From assembly GCA_947095585.1 (NCBI GenBank), contig OX352765.1, positions 87,008,965 to 87,072,964 of the forward strand: DNA of 64,000 nucleotides. Direction: 5' to 3'. Under the pieces are notes generated by a model, which was not told the DNA's origin, did no database searches, and saw only the letters and a program-made list of their open reading frames with translations. The number at the start of each line of letters is the position of its first letter. Position 1 is the stretch's first letter. This stretch comes from Nephrocerus scutellatus. Lineage: Eukaryota; Arthropoda; Insecta; Diptera; Pipunculidae. The translations under genes were made by a program, and so were the position numbers. Shown piece by piece: positions 10,790-22,119 of the stretch.

Positions 10790-11575
10790 TATTTTTGTTT
10801 AGAACCATTCATGACATTTATTTTTTGAAGATAATCCCTTTCAAATATTGGCCGCAACTGCACCGTAATTTGGCCATCCGTAAACACCAATTTTGAATGA
10901 CTCGCTCGAGGACTTCGGTCGGTATCTCGCGAATAACTTGAGTAATGTTGGCTTCCAATGTAGCTGGTTATCCACAAAACATTTAGACTTTACACACCCC
11001 TACAAAAAAAAAAGGCCAAAGGTGTGATATCACACGATCTTGGTGGCCAATTCACCGGTTCTCGTTTCGGATCAATTGCTCACCAAAACGAGGACGCAGT
11101 AAATCCATTGTGTCACGGGCTGTATGGGATGTAACGCCGTCTTGTTGGAACAAAATGTCGTGGAGATCACGGGCTTTAATTTCTGGCATTAAAAAGTCGT
11201 TTATCATGGCGCGATAGCGTTCGCCATTCACTGTTACATTGGTGCCAGCCTCGTCTTTGAAGAAATATGGGCCGATGATTCCGCCACATAGGCCGCACCA
11301 AACGGTAGTTTTCAATGGATGTAATGCCAGTTCGTGAATGGCTTCGGGTTGCTCTTCAGCCCAAATACGGCAATTTTGCTTATTGACGAAGCCATTAAGC
11401 AAAAAGTGGGCTTGATTATGTACACCATAAGTTGGCATGAGCGTGCGATGAACACTTTTCACAGAGCGTCGATTTTTGTAATACAATTGTACGATTTGTG
11501 AACGTTGTTGAGACGTTAGTCTTTCCATGATGAAATGTCAATGAATACTAAATAAAATTGTGTATTTAGTTTGAG
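10790..11575 (-). mobile_element. DUF4817-type DNA transposon with an internal deletion
   Basis: A 158-codon minus-strand frame (11528-11052) opens with MERLTSQQRSQIVQLYYKN, the DUF4817 DNA-binding start. After PTYGVHNQ it jumps straight to AHFLLNGFVNKQNCRIW, deep in the DDE domain, so roughly 100 or more residues (including the first catalytic Asp) are missing without loss of frame. It continues KTTVWCGLCGGIIGPYFF, TVNGERYRAMINDF and LFQQDGVTSHTARDTM, which carries the second Asp. The C-terminus lies lower (about 10960-10795): ITQVIREIPTE and ERVIQNWCLRMAKLRCS. This is an inactive deletion derivative. Its low-coordinate side lies next to the mariner end at 10672. Confidence 0.8.
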
Positions 11576-12884
11576 AGTAGTCACGCGTGACATGTCAAAA
11601 AAATACTATTGGAAAAAGTACTTCCAATCTGATCATACGTTATACTATACGTTATATCATATACACCAACCGAATACAAAAAACCGGATCAAAAAAATGA
11701 AGATGAATGGGAAAATTATATAAATTTCTTAAATTTTACTGACATTCATCTAACTTTGACCACATCACTGCACTTGTATTTGAATATGTAGTCATATACT
11801 TAACCGGCACACAAAAGGTATGCCAATCGATTTCATTGGTAAATAAAAAAAAATGAAAACAGTAATAAAATCCATTGGAATTCAGACCAACTTTATTTAT
11901 GGATTTTCAAAAATGTTAGGTAACAATCCCGATTATCGTAATTGAGCTAAAAGTTTTCCTGTTAGTGTTCTGGCAAACAAAACAAAAACGAAAGGAAAAG
12001 GTTAACTCTCATGGCTGTGCAGGAGTAGGACATACATAATTCCATTTACTGAGCACACCACTTCCACAAGTACGACAACCAAACTCATATGATGAGGTTG
12101 TACGAGTAGGTAGTAACCAGGGGCGAAATAAATGACTGGCAAACTAAGCAACCAAATTCATTGCTTGGCATGTTTCTAGTACGGATTTGGTCTAAAGTGA
12201 AATTGAAAGTTATCGCTCTTATTTAGAAGAAATGATTTTATATATACATAGGAAACTTTTCGGGTCATATGGAGGGAGAAGAGTTTTTGTAAAAAGGCAG
12301 ACATGGCTGCTCGCTTAGAAATGGGGTTCGTAGAGAGCCTAAAAGTACTACTTGGACGAAAGTTTTTAATTTTGATAAATGGAAGTCAGTTATTTATTAT
12401 TATGATTGGGCCGCCTAAGGTAACTAACGTCCTCCATCGTCCAGTCCGGATGATATCAGGTTTTCGAAATGTAATTTCTTTCATGTGGGCTGTAGAACTA
12501 ACTGGCTGGCTCCCTGGCACTATGAGAGTTAAAACATTCGGAATATATCGGAAGGTATGTATGTAGCACTTATTGAAATTACTGTATGTGCAGAAAGGAT
12601 ATCCTTCAACACACATAAATTGAGAACTCAGGTGTGTTGTGTATTAAGCATAAGGTTGAAGACTGGAATATTTAAAATTTAAAAATCATAAATGATTTAT
12701 TGTGCTTGACGTGTACCCGATCGTAGTGTGTTCCATTTAAATTTTAATAAACTTTTCTCTATTGGGGTTAAGTGGTAGTAGATACGGAAGGGATTTTTTG
12801 TAATTCGAAGGTAGAGAGTAGATTTATTTTATTTCTATAAAGTTACTTTGCTTTTATGTATTAAGTTTTTTTTTTATTATAATG
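11576..12884. other. Unassigned sequence
   Basis: No protein family, RNA gene or repeat pair was recognised. Opposed frames at 12303-12566 (+) and 12386-12616 (-) overlap and lack family resemblance. Part of the high end may belong to the LINE-independent repeat that begins near 12885. Confidence 0.35.
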
Positions 12885-12965
12885 TACACACGCTAAAGGG
12901 GTTTGCACCCTTATAATGCTTAGCACAGCGTGGGCGTTAGGATATTAGGAAGAGTACTTAGAACA
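12885..12965 (+). repeat. Dispersed repeat D, short copy
   Basis: Carries GCACCCTTATAATGCT, TAGCACAGC and GGCGTTAGGA in the same order as the longer copies at 27.77, 35.44 and 53.85 kb. All four read in the same direction. It is noncoding and of unknown class. Confidence 0.5.
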
Positions 12966-13037
12966 TAATGCAATGAAACGTACGACCCCAAACTACACCT
13001 ATTACACAATGGATTTTTGTGTTGAAGTAGAAAATGT

Positions 13038-13545
13038 CTACAGGGTCTGGCGTTCGAAGTGTTGTTGTATCACTGATGAGCGGCTGATGACAGCGCGCTG
13101 ATTATGTTGACAAACGTTAGTCTGTTATGTTCTTTACAAGCCTAGGAAAGAATATCGAAATATTTTGTAAATATTCAAAATAAAATCTAAACGTAATTCT
13201 GTGATTGGACTGTTTTTGGTTAGAAAGTCACAACCGGCTATTGTCAAACAGCTCCAGAATTTGAATGTGACTAAAATGTTTGTGTATCGGACCATCACAC
13301 TTTACAATGATACCAGTAGCATTACAAAACGCCAGGGAGGTGGTCTTTCAAAAACAGCAACATCGCCAGCAGAAATGGTTCGTAAACTGAAGGCACGAAT
13401 TAAGAGAAATCCACTACAAAGTACACAGAAACTAGGAAAAAATCTGCATGTGTCTGATAGAAGTCACTGAAAAATGAACTACAATTGAAGCCCTACAAGA
13501 TTCAAAAAGTGCAAGACTTACCAACGCCTCAAAAGGCAGTTCGAT
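13038..13545 (+). mobile_element. Tc1/mariner-like transposon, N-terminal fragment
   Basis: A candidate terminal repeat TACAGGGTCTGGCGTTC starts near 13038, with TA at its edge as expected for TA-targeting elements. The frame at 13201-13470 reads IGLFLVRKSQPAIVKQLQN, VTKMFVYRTITLYND and SSITKRQGGG, then KLKARIKRNPLQST. This is a helix-turn-helix, GRPR-like (here RQGGG) and second-helix arrangement of Tc1/mariner transposases. After a stop at 13470 the sense continues as LKPYKIQKV-like residues in another frame. It is cut off near 13545, where LINE-E sequence begins. The DDE domain is absent. Confidence 0.75.
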
Positions 13546-14165
13546 AATAATAATGATAATATTCGGCGCACCGGCAGAGAAGGCAACGAAGCTGCGGATA
13601 GGCTCGCGAATAAAGGAGCAGAAACTCCGCTTGTAGGGTTAGAACCTAGAACCCTTCTGTGGCATAGGGTACCGCATAATCCAGGAAGAGGTATGCAGTA
13701 TGGGTTAGGCAGCCGCTTCCGAAAGATGGGAGAATCTTCCAGGCCTACGGCAAGCAAAGGAAATGTTGATGAACTATAACCCAAAGAGATCCCGCCTAAT
13801 ATTGGCACTAAGTAGAAGTAATGTAAGAATCATTACGGGTTTCCTAACATGACATTGCAAACTGAAGAGACACCTAAAGAAGTTAAAAAAAGAAGAGGAT
13901 GGAAGCTGCATACTCTGGGAGGTAACAGAGGAGACCCTATTGCATCTACTAAACGAGTGCGGAGCAACGATCCATCAAAGAGACCACTTGGGAACCCACG
14001 CAATCTCGGAGTCTGTGCGACATTCACTGAACCCGCTCCATATTATTGGATTCTTAAGAAGCATTGGCATGGACTGGCTCTATGGCACTAGTCAGGGGGG
14101 CGCGCAATAGATCCATATGGGTCGGAGTGCTACAACACCCGATTTATTATCATCATCATCATCAA
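13545..14165 (+). mobile_element. LINE family E, 3' copy (RNase H end, zinc motif, ATC tail)
   Basis: It begins inside RNase H with GREGNEAADRLANKGAETP. Then, across frameshifts, it reads PLVGLEPRT, ITGFLT, KRHLKKL and an LLNECGATIHQR block, ending DWLYGTSQGG and RNRSIWVGVLQH before an ATC run at 14148-14163. The order and words match the LINE-E copy at 5.1-6.85 kb over its last 600 bases, including the closing RNRSIWV block (TNRSIWV there). The His-rich stretch in one frame is just the ATC tail. The copy is 5' truncated and directly follows a Tc1-like fragment. Confidence 0.8.
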
Positions 14166-14167
14166 TA

Positions 14168-14310
14168 TTCGGCGCGACAGACCATTGCGGTCCAAGGCCT
14201 AGCTTCTCTCAACCATTTGTGTTGCGCATGTATATTTTTGGACACAAATGGAAGAGACCTACAATTTAAGGCCGGAACCAAACGGCGAATTGAGAAGCTT
14301 TCCGTGACAA
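14168..14310 (-). mobile_element. SINE 3' body fragment
   Basis: On the minus strand this reads GCTTCTCAATTCGCCG, CGGCCTTAAATTGTAGG, TCTCTTCCATTTGTG and AGCTAGGCC. The first words match the 3' extension of the SINE at 38.7 kb (GATTCTCAATTTGCC). From memory, bodies of common tephritid tRNA-SINEs share the words GTAGGTC..TCCATTTGTG; this was not checked. The tRNA-like head is missing. Confidence 0.45.
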
Positions 14311-14334
14311 GGTAGTACTGTTTCGGTTATTTGA

Positions 14335-15135
14335 GGTAGAAATATTGGACCGGGTAAACTGGTGCAATGGTGTTCCTGCATTGGACGCTAGAGGTCTGGT
14401 TTGGTTTAGAGATGAATCGAAGATGGCAACTGGAGTTGGAGTTGGTGTCTTTGGACCGAAAAGATCTGCGCCATGATTAACCTTAGTAAAGGAATTAAGG
14501 GCGCTAGAATTTATATCTTTTCATATAGCTAGGCAGCACTTAAAGCGCTGTCGTGCAACTTAATGGACTCGGTTATCAATCAAAAACTGCTACGATGCAC
14601 ACCAAACACAACAGAGTAAGACTCGGTCAGGTCCCTGGTCATCAGGGAATTGCAGGCAACGAATCTGCAGATGAACTAGCTAGGGCTGGTTCGGAATCTG
14701 CGTTCATAGGTCCTGAGCCCTACTATGGTGTCAACTGGGCTGCCGTCACAGTACTGATAAATTGTTGGGAGCACAAACTTCGTCTGGCCCCTTGGGAAAA
14801 CGTCCCGGGACTGAGACAATTCAAACAATTAATCAGGCCCTATAAGGAAGTCCTTAATCTAAATAGGAATAGCATTAGGAAGCTGGTGAGTTTTCTAACA
14901 GGTCATTGTGGCTTGCAGAGACAGAATGTAGGTTCTGCTCGGAAGATGACGAGTCGTCCGAATTTATTCTCTGTGAATGCCCAGCATTACTTTGGTTAAG
15001 GTGACGTAATTTTCATGAGAAAATATAGTCGACGGCAGAGAAACTCTGCCACTAAGGATATACTATCCTTCACTAGGGAGGTGGTACGTCATTTAGACTA
15101 AATACAATAGGTCTTTTAGGTCGAAGTATCTGCCA
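14335..15135 (+). mobile_element. LINE family F (I/Jockey-like), RNase H and C-terminus, defective
   Basis: Frames read a DESKMATGVGVGVFGPK block near 14410-14460, IKGARIYIFS, then in the 148-codon frame 14553-14999 RVRLGQVPGHQGIAGNESAD and ELARAGSESAFIGPEP. That is the end of an RNase H domain with its conserved Asp. After this come LVSFLTGHCGLQR and the residues of a C-terminal Cys/His block (LCECPAL appears shifted), then ATKDILSFTREVVRHLD before a stop near 15100. A second copy of the first part lies at 58245-58520. RT and endonuclease are absent. Confidence 0.75.
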
Positions 15136-17006
15136 CATGGGCTATGGTATTTATTATTTAAAAAACACTTCGATCTCCGGCATGTGTATTTATAAATGTA
15201 CGAATATTGGAAATCTTTGCATTTGCGCCTCCTTCATTCGACTAACCATTACTCTAACGCATTAGAGAGTGTAGTGTGAGTAAAACAGGAAATCATTAAA
15301 TTTTAGCGTTGAGTTTAAATGGAAAGGATTTAGTCTTTAACATCTTTAAAGTTTCGTATCGTATTGCTTTGGCTCTTTTATTAAAAACATTTTAAGAATC
15401 CCTTTTTGTTACAGCAAATGAAGTTGCTGGAGTTTCTCGTCTACTGGCAACTAGTACTACTCAATGCTAAAATACATATTGGTTTTCCTCTTATCGACTC
15501 TACTCCTGTGGTGACTGTGGGTGAATAATGTTATTTCTTTTTAGGACGTGCACTAATTGGATTTTCTAGGGAAAAAAATGGAAAAACAAAAACCTTAATA
15601 AGCAGGCGGTTTCTGCGGGTACCTTTATTTACCTTACTAGCAAATATCATGCGAATTTCTTTATGTCTGCCTAAGTAAATAAAATCGGAAGAACAAGTAA
15701 AGTGTTAAGCAAAAATATTATGAAAACTGCACAAATAATATAAAATTTAAAAGGAAAACCTTAGAAATCTGGTACTAGTGAAAATTTGCTGGCATTGCTT
15801 TGACTATTTCCCACACTGCTGGTGGTTATGGTGATGGACCCTTGACGGTTGCCTGCCAAACAAAGTATCTGATTACTGCGTATCACTTCCACTGTGCGCG
15901 ATCCATACCACAGTTGTCTAGAAATCGAAATTCTGAATTGTTTGTGTTGTTCTCTTCATTATTGGATTCGTGCTTTAGGGAAGTGATGTAACTGATTTCA
16001 CGGCTGAAGCTTCACAGATTACCGCTTGATTAGAATGCTCACCGCCGCACCATTGTTTAGAAGCTTCTTATTGGAATATGGGGGGAAATTTAAATTCCCG
16101 TTTACCCGTCATCTCGTTCATCGTTTCCATTATAATAATTCCTAATGAAATTAATTTTCTTCAACTTAATTTTATTCTTTAGTCTCTGTGTGGAATAACA
16201 CTCCCACACAATCCTTGAGCTTATTGAGCTATCCACACCTGCTGCCGCCTATTGAGGATAATAAAACTAAGACGATAAGATAAGGTAGGGGGTAATGTAG
16301 AGTGGAGAAAAGTATTCATTATCCTTGTCCAAAGCAATCCATCGATAATGACGACGACGATATTGGCTCGGCAGAAGGATGGATAAAATTCCAATTTCAA
16401 TGTTTGATCGATAGTCCAATGTGACGAGGACGAGGACAGACCGGCAGACAGTGGGTTGATTTCGTGGTTATTCTTCATTTAATTTGAGTCTTTCAAAAAG
16501 CACAAGACCAGCTAGTCAAAGTACACAATAAGCTCTTTTTGTGTTATTCACCGTATAATATGGAAAAATAGGGGCTGGTCAGATTTATCATGATTTTCAA
16601 CTTGTATTGCATGACTGTTATTAGTTGAGCAGAGCAATGAAAGTACAGTGATTTAAGGATTTATGTATAATGAAGAAAAAGTCAGGGCGCTAGTAATTAT
16701 GATTAACTTGTATTTGTTTTTGCTGAAAATTGAGACATCAATTTCTGTAAGAACTTTAGAGATTAACTTGTTTTTTTAATCAAAAAACACCTTCGATGTT
16801 TTCTAACAAACCAGTTCATCGACCGCTGCATTGAGGGTTTTTCTCCACTTCTTACTGGGCTGTTTACCCAGGACCATTATGACTGCGTAGATAGATATTT
16901 GTAGCTACGCTGAGGCAAAGAAGAAAATAATATTTGTCACACAAAATACAGAATCTTGACGATATTGCAAAACAAAAAACGCTAAAAAGCAATACCAATA
17001 CCCAAT
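15136..17006. other. Unassigned AT-rich sequence
   Basis: No gene or element was identified. Frames at 15800-15991 (+) and 16221-16478 (-) are short and unlike any family known to me. The GACGACGACGA-like words near 16350-16430 are minor. Confidence 0.35.
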
Positions 17007-17030
17007 TGTTACGAAAATGTAAATTTTATA
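17007..17030 (+). mobile_element. LTR start fragment related to the solo LTR at 46.3 kb
   Basis: TGTTACGAAAATGTAAAT here is identical to the first 18 bases of the LTR at 46298. Similarity fades within about 10 more bases. It may be a truncated LTR or a chance-preserved fragment. Confidence 0.4.
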
Positions 17031-17094
17031 AACAGCATTGCGACTATATTGCTCTTGAAAAAGCTATCTGTTAATCATAACCTTTTAATTTAAA

Positions 17095-17706
17095 AACGAG
17101 ATGGTTCTGAAGGCACAGATCACTCTTAGAGCACTCATTCGGTGGATAGCTTCCCTTATCCATTGCGTCAGCCCAAATTAGCGCTCCGTATAAAAGGATG
17201 GACGAGACAATATTAGCCAATAGCTTTCTTCTTGTTTGCCTTGCTCCTTCATTTGTAGGTATAGTTCGAGACAGTGCTGCCTGCCTGCTTTATTGCTGGC
17301 AGCCTTTATATGCTCTTCGAATGAGAGTTTCGCATTAATTCCCATTCCCAGGTATCTAATTGATGGCTTAGATATAATTGAACAATTACCAACTACAAAG
17401 GTTATTGTCACTCTTATTTTCCTACTGGATATTAGTAGAGCTTCAGTCTTATGTTCTGCTAACTGTAATTCGATTGACGTCAGCCAATACCGGATAGTCC
17501 TAATTGTTGCACTACATATTGCGGTTATCTTTTCCTTGTGTTTTGCCACAACGAAGACTGCGTTGTCATCTGCAAAACCGACAATATCTGCATCTTCAGG
17601 TATTTGGAGCTTTAATGTACCATCATACATTATATTCCATAATAAAGAGCCTAGCACAGGCCCCTGGGGTACTCCTCCGGTAACCCTATATTTCTTGGCT
17701 GTAATA
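17095..17706 (-). mobile_element. R1-type LINE, reverse transcriptase fragment
   Basis: The minus strand opens with AKKYRVTGGVPQGPVLGSLL (motif B) and continues WNIMYDGTLKLQIPEDA, GFADDNAVFVVAKH (motif C, both Asp kept), LQLAEHKTEALLISS and SIRYLGMGINAKLSFEEHI. After a frameshift it reads LLYGALIWADAM and ends near 17095 at a residue string like CLQNHLV. These are close to the R1 clade (for example the YLGV..DA.LSF.EH block). The 159-codon frame is open from 17657 to 17178. Both ends are lost: motif A upstream and the zinc C-terminus downstream. Confidence 0.85.
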
Positions 17707-17715
17707 CTGTATGTT

Positions 17716-17747
17716 TGGATGGCTGTATGTCTGTATGTCTGTATGTC

Positions 17748-17751
<4 letters not shown>
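17716..17751. repeat. (TGTATGTC)n microsatellite, left block
   Basis: About four units of CTGTATGT directly before a 28-base T run. The matching block at 18521-18560 lies on the other side of the R1 3' fragment. Confidence 0.8.
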
Positions 17752-17782
<31 letters not shown>

Positions 17783-18528
17783 GAGGAGGTTGGAAATCTT
17801 CAAAGACTTCACATGTGCACCTTGAGCATTATCATGTGCGAGTCTCAGATTCTTACTGAGTAAAACCAACCCCCAGCTATTAATTCATAGCCAGTCCCGC
17901 GGGACTACCGTTAGGCATTTCATTACGGGAAGGCTCTCAGCGATGGCTGTACTTTCATTTTTGAAATTTTTATTCTTCTTCTTTATTCACATTATTTTGC
18001 TGTGTTACCCTTCTACATTCCTCCTCTCACGCACACCGTAGGCGCTGCATTATTCTGGAAGACATTCCACTGATTGCGTTCCATATCTCCGTATTGTGTA
18101 GCATAGAATTAACTATGTTTTCTGGTGATATACTGTGCCCTATTTGCTTTAACACATCCTGTCTTACTCCTGCAAAACGCGGACACTGGAAAAGAACATG
18201 TTCCACATCTTCTGGCATACCCTCACATTAAGTACAATGGGGTGAACTCTCGTGCTTATATTTAAAGAGGTATGAGCGGAAGCACCCATGCCCAGTTAAA
18301 AATTGGGTTAGATAGAAGTCTACTTCTCAATGATTTCTACCGGCCCATAATTTTATAGATGGTATTAATCTATGGGTCCATCCACTTGACTGGCTTCTTT
18401 GCCAGTTTCTAATGGCTTCAGCGCGTGCTGTTTTGCGGTTCTCGGCTCTTGTTAGATACCCCCGGCGCCTATAAATCACCTGACGTTCCTTGGCCAGTAA
18501 GTCGATTGGGATTGTCTGGAGGTCTGTA
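17752..18528 (-). mobile_element. R1-type LINE, 3' end with poly(A) tail, 5' truncated
   Basis: One minus-strand frame runs from about 18528 to 17980 with only two stops. It reads LQTIPIDLLAKERQVIYRR, GYLTRAENRKTARAEAI, KLWAGRN, EVDFYLTQFLTGHGCFRSY and then the zinc-type block CEGMPEDVEHVLFQCPRF. The last residues are IWNAISGMSSRIMQRLR. A 3' untranslated part of about 200 bases ends in 28 A (seen as T at 17752-17779). TGTATGTC repeats lie on both sides and could hide the target duplication. This is a well-preserved, 5'-truncated retrotransposition product. It supplies the C-terminal part that the RT fragment at 17.1-17.7 kb lacks, but in swapped order. Confidence 0.85.
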
Positions 18529-18560
18529 TGTTTGTATGTCTGTATGTCTGTATGTCTGTT
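18521..18560. repeat. (TGTATGTC)n microsatellite, right block
   Basis: GTCTGTATGTTTGTATGT followed by further CTGTATGT units. The DNA after it (ACCTATAAGACCG, ATATAGCTGAAACTTTGGG) looks like the flank often seen next to such proto-microsatellites in insects. That comparison is from memory. Confidence 0.75.
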
Positions 18561-20785
18561 CGCGATTACCTATAAGACCGTTTATCCGATATAGCTGAAA
18601 CTTTGGGTCGTGTTTGGTTAGACGGTTGGGGTGAATGTTTGTAGCGCTTTAATGTGATAATGGTGTTGAGGAGGCTGTGACGTGGTGGGTGACTAGGTAT
18701 AGTTTGTATGAGATTGACTCGAAGACCGTACATTTGATAGATAAAGGTGATATATGTTGGGGTAGTGTGTTTGGGGCAACTTAAGGTGGGTCTTGGAGGT
18801 TCTAGGTGGTCAGTTGGGTGAACAGTGTGGTAGGATCAGTGTTGTGGGGACAGTCAGGCAACGCTGAGTATTTCAGCTAGTCTCTCATATTTCATCAGCT
18901 GGCTCTGGAATGAGCTTAATGTTTTTGTTATATTTTAATATTCAGACCGATTTTTGTCATTTTGACAACGAACTCTCCTTTAGAACAAATTCTTATCCTG
19001 CTCCTTCTTTGACTCTTTAGGGTCAATGTAAGTAAAGTATTAAATGAAATGTTTTTGAAAAAAGGTATCCGCTCCTTATACGGAAAATTGGGTGAGTTAA
19101 GTTATCCGCTCGTTGTCACGTCAGTTTAATCTAACATACATTTATTAATTACGAAATTATAAGTTAACACATGGGTTAGTGCAAACACACTACAATTCGG
19201 TGTTTATTAATACGGGGGCTAATGCATAAAAATGTTGGTAAAAATCCATATTAACACCATATATTCGTTTGGTACTCGGACCCGGTTGTTGGCAAACAAA
19301 GTGTTGTGAAGTAAGTTTTGTCGTATTTTTTGATAGGCTATAGTACACATTTTCCCACCCTTCTGGGATGTTTAAAATGTTAATGTCAGCCACAGCGGCA
19401 GTGCTTCGCTACCGGAAACAGCTAGTTTACATATAAATAGGTCTCAAAAGAAGTTTTATTGAGATGGACATGCTCTCTTGTTTGTTTACTATCAGAAATC
19501 TTCGAAACTTCGAAATATCGCCAAGATACAAACAGTTCAGTTAAAATAAAATCCCACACGACATTACCAAATAAAAAGCAACTATTTATTTAGTCAACAG
19601 AATGAAACTTTAGTTAAAAAAGAGAAGCAATTTAATTAAACAAGTCCACCGCACTATACACTCAACAACTGATTTCTGTGGTGCAGTATTTCGAAAAAAG
19701 AAAAATTCCACAAAAGCCAACCAACGAGCCATCATCTGGAAAATCATTCAAAGTAACACATCAACCAGCGTTTCTCTCATGACTACAGTAAACATGAAAA
19801 CTCAAGTTCGACCCGCAGGGAAAAACTGAAAATAGTCCATTAAAGAGATGAAGGTCCGCGTCATTCTTTATTTTCCATTTTCACAGTATCAAGTTCCAAA
19901 CCAGAAAGAACTCGTACGTTGATGGTGATGCAATATGAGAGAATGTCCTTTGAATTTTTGTTATAATTCATTTTATCTTTACATTTTTACTATCTTTTAT
20001 GCAGTTATCGTATTATGGTGTAACGTTGGTTCATAAAATAATACGGATACACTGTTGCCTTGTGTTGAAGGTTGACCTTCTTAATTGATAATAACAATTT
20101 GACCACGAATTGATAAAAGGTTTTTTAGACCAAACAAAATTTGCGGTAATAAAATTTAAACGAAAGGAGAAGCTCAAGTATCAGCTTACATATCTACGAA
20201 CCAAACGAAGACACACACAAAAATATGTGCACTTCTACAAAATTAACCTTTGCTACGATAGTACAAAGCTTTCTGTTTGGAATAGGAGTATTCTATGCCA
20301 CTGTTTTGTCCTCGTTGTTATTGCATTGTGGGTTGTTGTGTACGTATTTCGAACAAGGCCAAGAAATTAAATTTGCCGACAAAAACTACTTTATTTATTC
20401 TCCAGCTACCCGTATATACCTTTTCTCTCTTAAGTACTACAGGACTTAGGAAGATAAAGAAATATTTTACTGCACTGCATCATCATCAAGAAGATCTACA
20501 CACTACTACTTGGTCGACCATAAAATTGGGATTTTTCGGTGTTTGCAGGAAGCACGTTTGGATTAACGTAAATATTTATGGAATTTAGGAAAGAACTTCT
20601 GGCATAAAATAAATTTTTTAGAAGCATTCTTCTTGGTGTGTTATTATTATTGCGCATAAAGATGTCATGACACTATGCGGACAATGCCAGGTTGCATTGG
20701 TAAAGCTTTAAAAACCAATGCGGAACTTAAACGGCTTAAAGACTTAAAGATGCACATATAATAAACAAGATAGAAACTTAGAAAA
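18561..20785. other. Unassigned sequence
   Basis: No family was recognised. Several overlapping forward frames near 20110-20590 and one antisense frame at 19190-19393 lack motifs. GT-rich text fills 18600-18850. TTATACGGAAAATTGGGT at 19076 recurs with one change at 21792. Confidence 0.35.
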
Positions 20786-20789
20786 TATT

Positions 20790-21060
20790 CTAGACAATTT
20801 TAGGGTCATAGGTCATAGGACGAAAGGACGAGTGGTTGTTGCAACGAAGTAATTTGGTGTTAAAATTAATTCCGAGAAATGTTTCTTTTAGTAGATAAGA
20901 CTGAAAAAAGCGTCACGGGTCTTAGCAGACTTAAGCAAACGTTGGCAATCAGAAGTCTAAAATGCACAGCTTTTGATGTCTAATCTCCATTCCATTGGTC
21001 TGTACGGCGCAGATTTTTGCAACGACTACCCCATTCGGAACACTGTATACGGAAAATAGT
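20790..21060 (+). mobile_element. Probable R1-like LINE remnant
   Basis: One forward frame reads FGVKINSEKCFF, a stop, LKKASRVLADLSKRWQS and then LLMSNLHSIGLYGADF. The spacing matches the thumb region of R1-type RTs, where an AS..L..L block is followed by S..HSI.LYGA.IW. Stops interrupt it, and neither catalytic motif nor end is present. The call rests on this short pattern alone. Confidence 0.4.
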
Positions 21061-21064
21061 TGAT

Positions 21065-21500
21065 GTGGAAATACGGTAGCTTCGCCTTACCGCACAACAT
21101 TCGATCCAGGTATTTTAGTAATCGCGGCGATTCTATGTATCACAGAATGCTATCAAGCACCACTATGAAGGGAGACTAAAAGAAGATAGACTGCAAAGCT
21201 CAGCGTAAGCAGAGGGCACGAAGAGATAGTACATCTCCCTGAAGCCACTTCTGAGTGGTAGTGGCAAATGATTCTTATTACACAGAATTGGATTTGTGAA
21301 GAAAAAACTATAAAGAATAAAACTTTGTTTAAAATTTTCCAGTTTCTGTCCTCCGTCCCACAAACTCGCTCACTGAAAGCCATCTCAGCATCTTAAAATT
21401 CGACAGACTGTCCACAACGTGTTCCAATGCGATAGCTTCAAGTCACACACGATCGAAGAGACTTCTACACTCGTTCAAAGAAAGGGGCTATAATTTAACT
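21065..21500. other. Unassigned sequence
   Basis: Only short overlapping antisense frames (21153-21383) without motifs. Nothing else was recognised. Confidence 0.3.
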
Positions 21501-21504
21501 TTAG

Positions 21505-21700
21505 TTAAAGGATTGCACTACTTCAAATTCGCGATCCACTATTTGAATTGAGGGACCCATGTTGGATCTTCTACTCGTAGACGTGGCTACCATATACTTT
21601 GTTTTGCTCTCATTTATGTGCAGCCCCAGATTTCGTTCCGCCTGTCCGATCTGGATGAAAGCTTCCATAGCATTACCATCACCCAAACAAAATTAATATT
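21505..21700 (-). mobile_element. LINE family B fragment (RT thumb region)
   Basis: The minus strand reads AMEAFIQIGQAERNLGLHIN, ESKTKYMVATSTSRRSNMG and IVDREFEVVQSFN. The same words occur in the longest LINE-B copy (37.9-38.1 kb) and in the copy at 53.0 kb. It lacks both flanking parts and ends where YLGS would follow. Confidence 0.8.
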
Positions 21701-21704
21701 CTGC

Positions 21705-22115
21705 TCGGAACCGATGTAATTGGTATGCTCCAGTTGGAAGGAATCGTACAAAGTATCCCATATAGCCCAGAGCACCGAATTGGGATGCGTCTTATACGGG
21801 AAATTGGGTCGTTCGGCAACCAGTAAAGTTTCAAGTATGTCGGCGATAATCGAGAATCATATCTTAGTTGACAATCTGTTTAAATCGAGAATGTTCCGGC
21901 ATCACGAACTCTAACATCGGATGAAATCCAATGTGCACATCATTTTCAAACAACCAATTTTCGCACTACCGAGGGAAGGTACACTGTTTAACTCTACCAT
22001 TCACAAACCACTCATTACGACATGGATCTTCCCGCAAGAGCGCACATAGAAGAAGTTCGGCCAGGTAACACCACGCCTGCTAATCAAATCTGTTATCTAC
22101 CTCATCATGGTATCT
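21705..22115. other. Unassigned sequence
   Basis: Forward frames at 21720-21914 and 22022-22207 have no recognisable family. The second overlaps the start of antisense LINE N. Confidence 0.3.
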
Positions 22116-22119
22116 TACA

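Noticed and set aside
17236..17859. 207-codon forward frame, among the longest in the window
   Set aside because: It is the reverse complement of a well-recognised R1 reverse transcriptase and of the poly-A tail; its membrane-like look comes from antisense codons.
20110..20590. Three overlapping forward frames as a small membrane protein gene
   Set aside because: The same DNA is open in several phases, residues are hydrophobic only because of T-rich codons, and no family is recognised.
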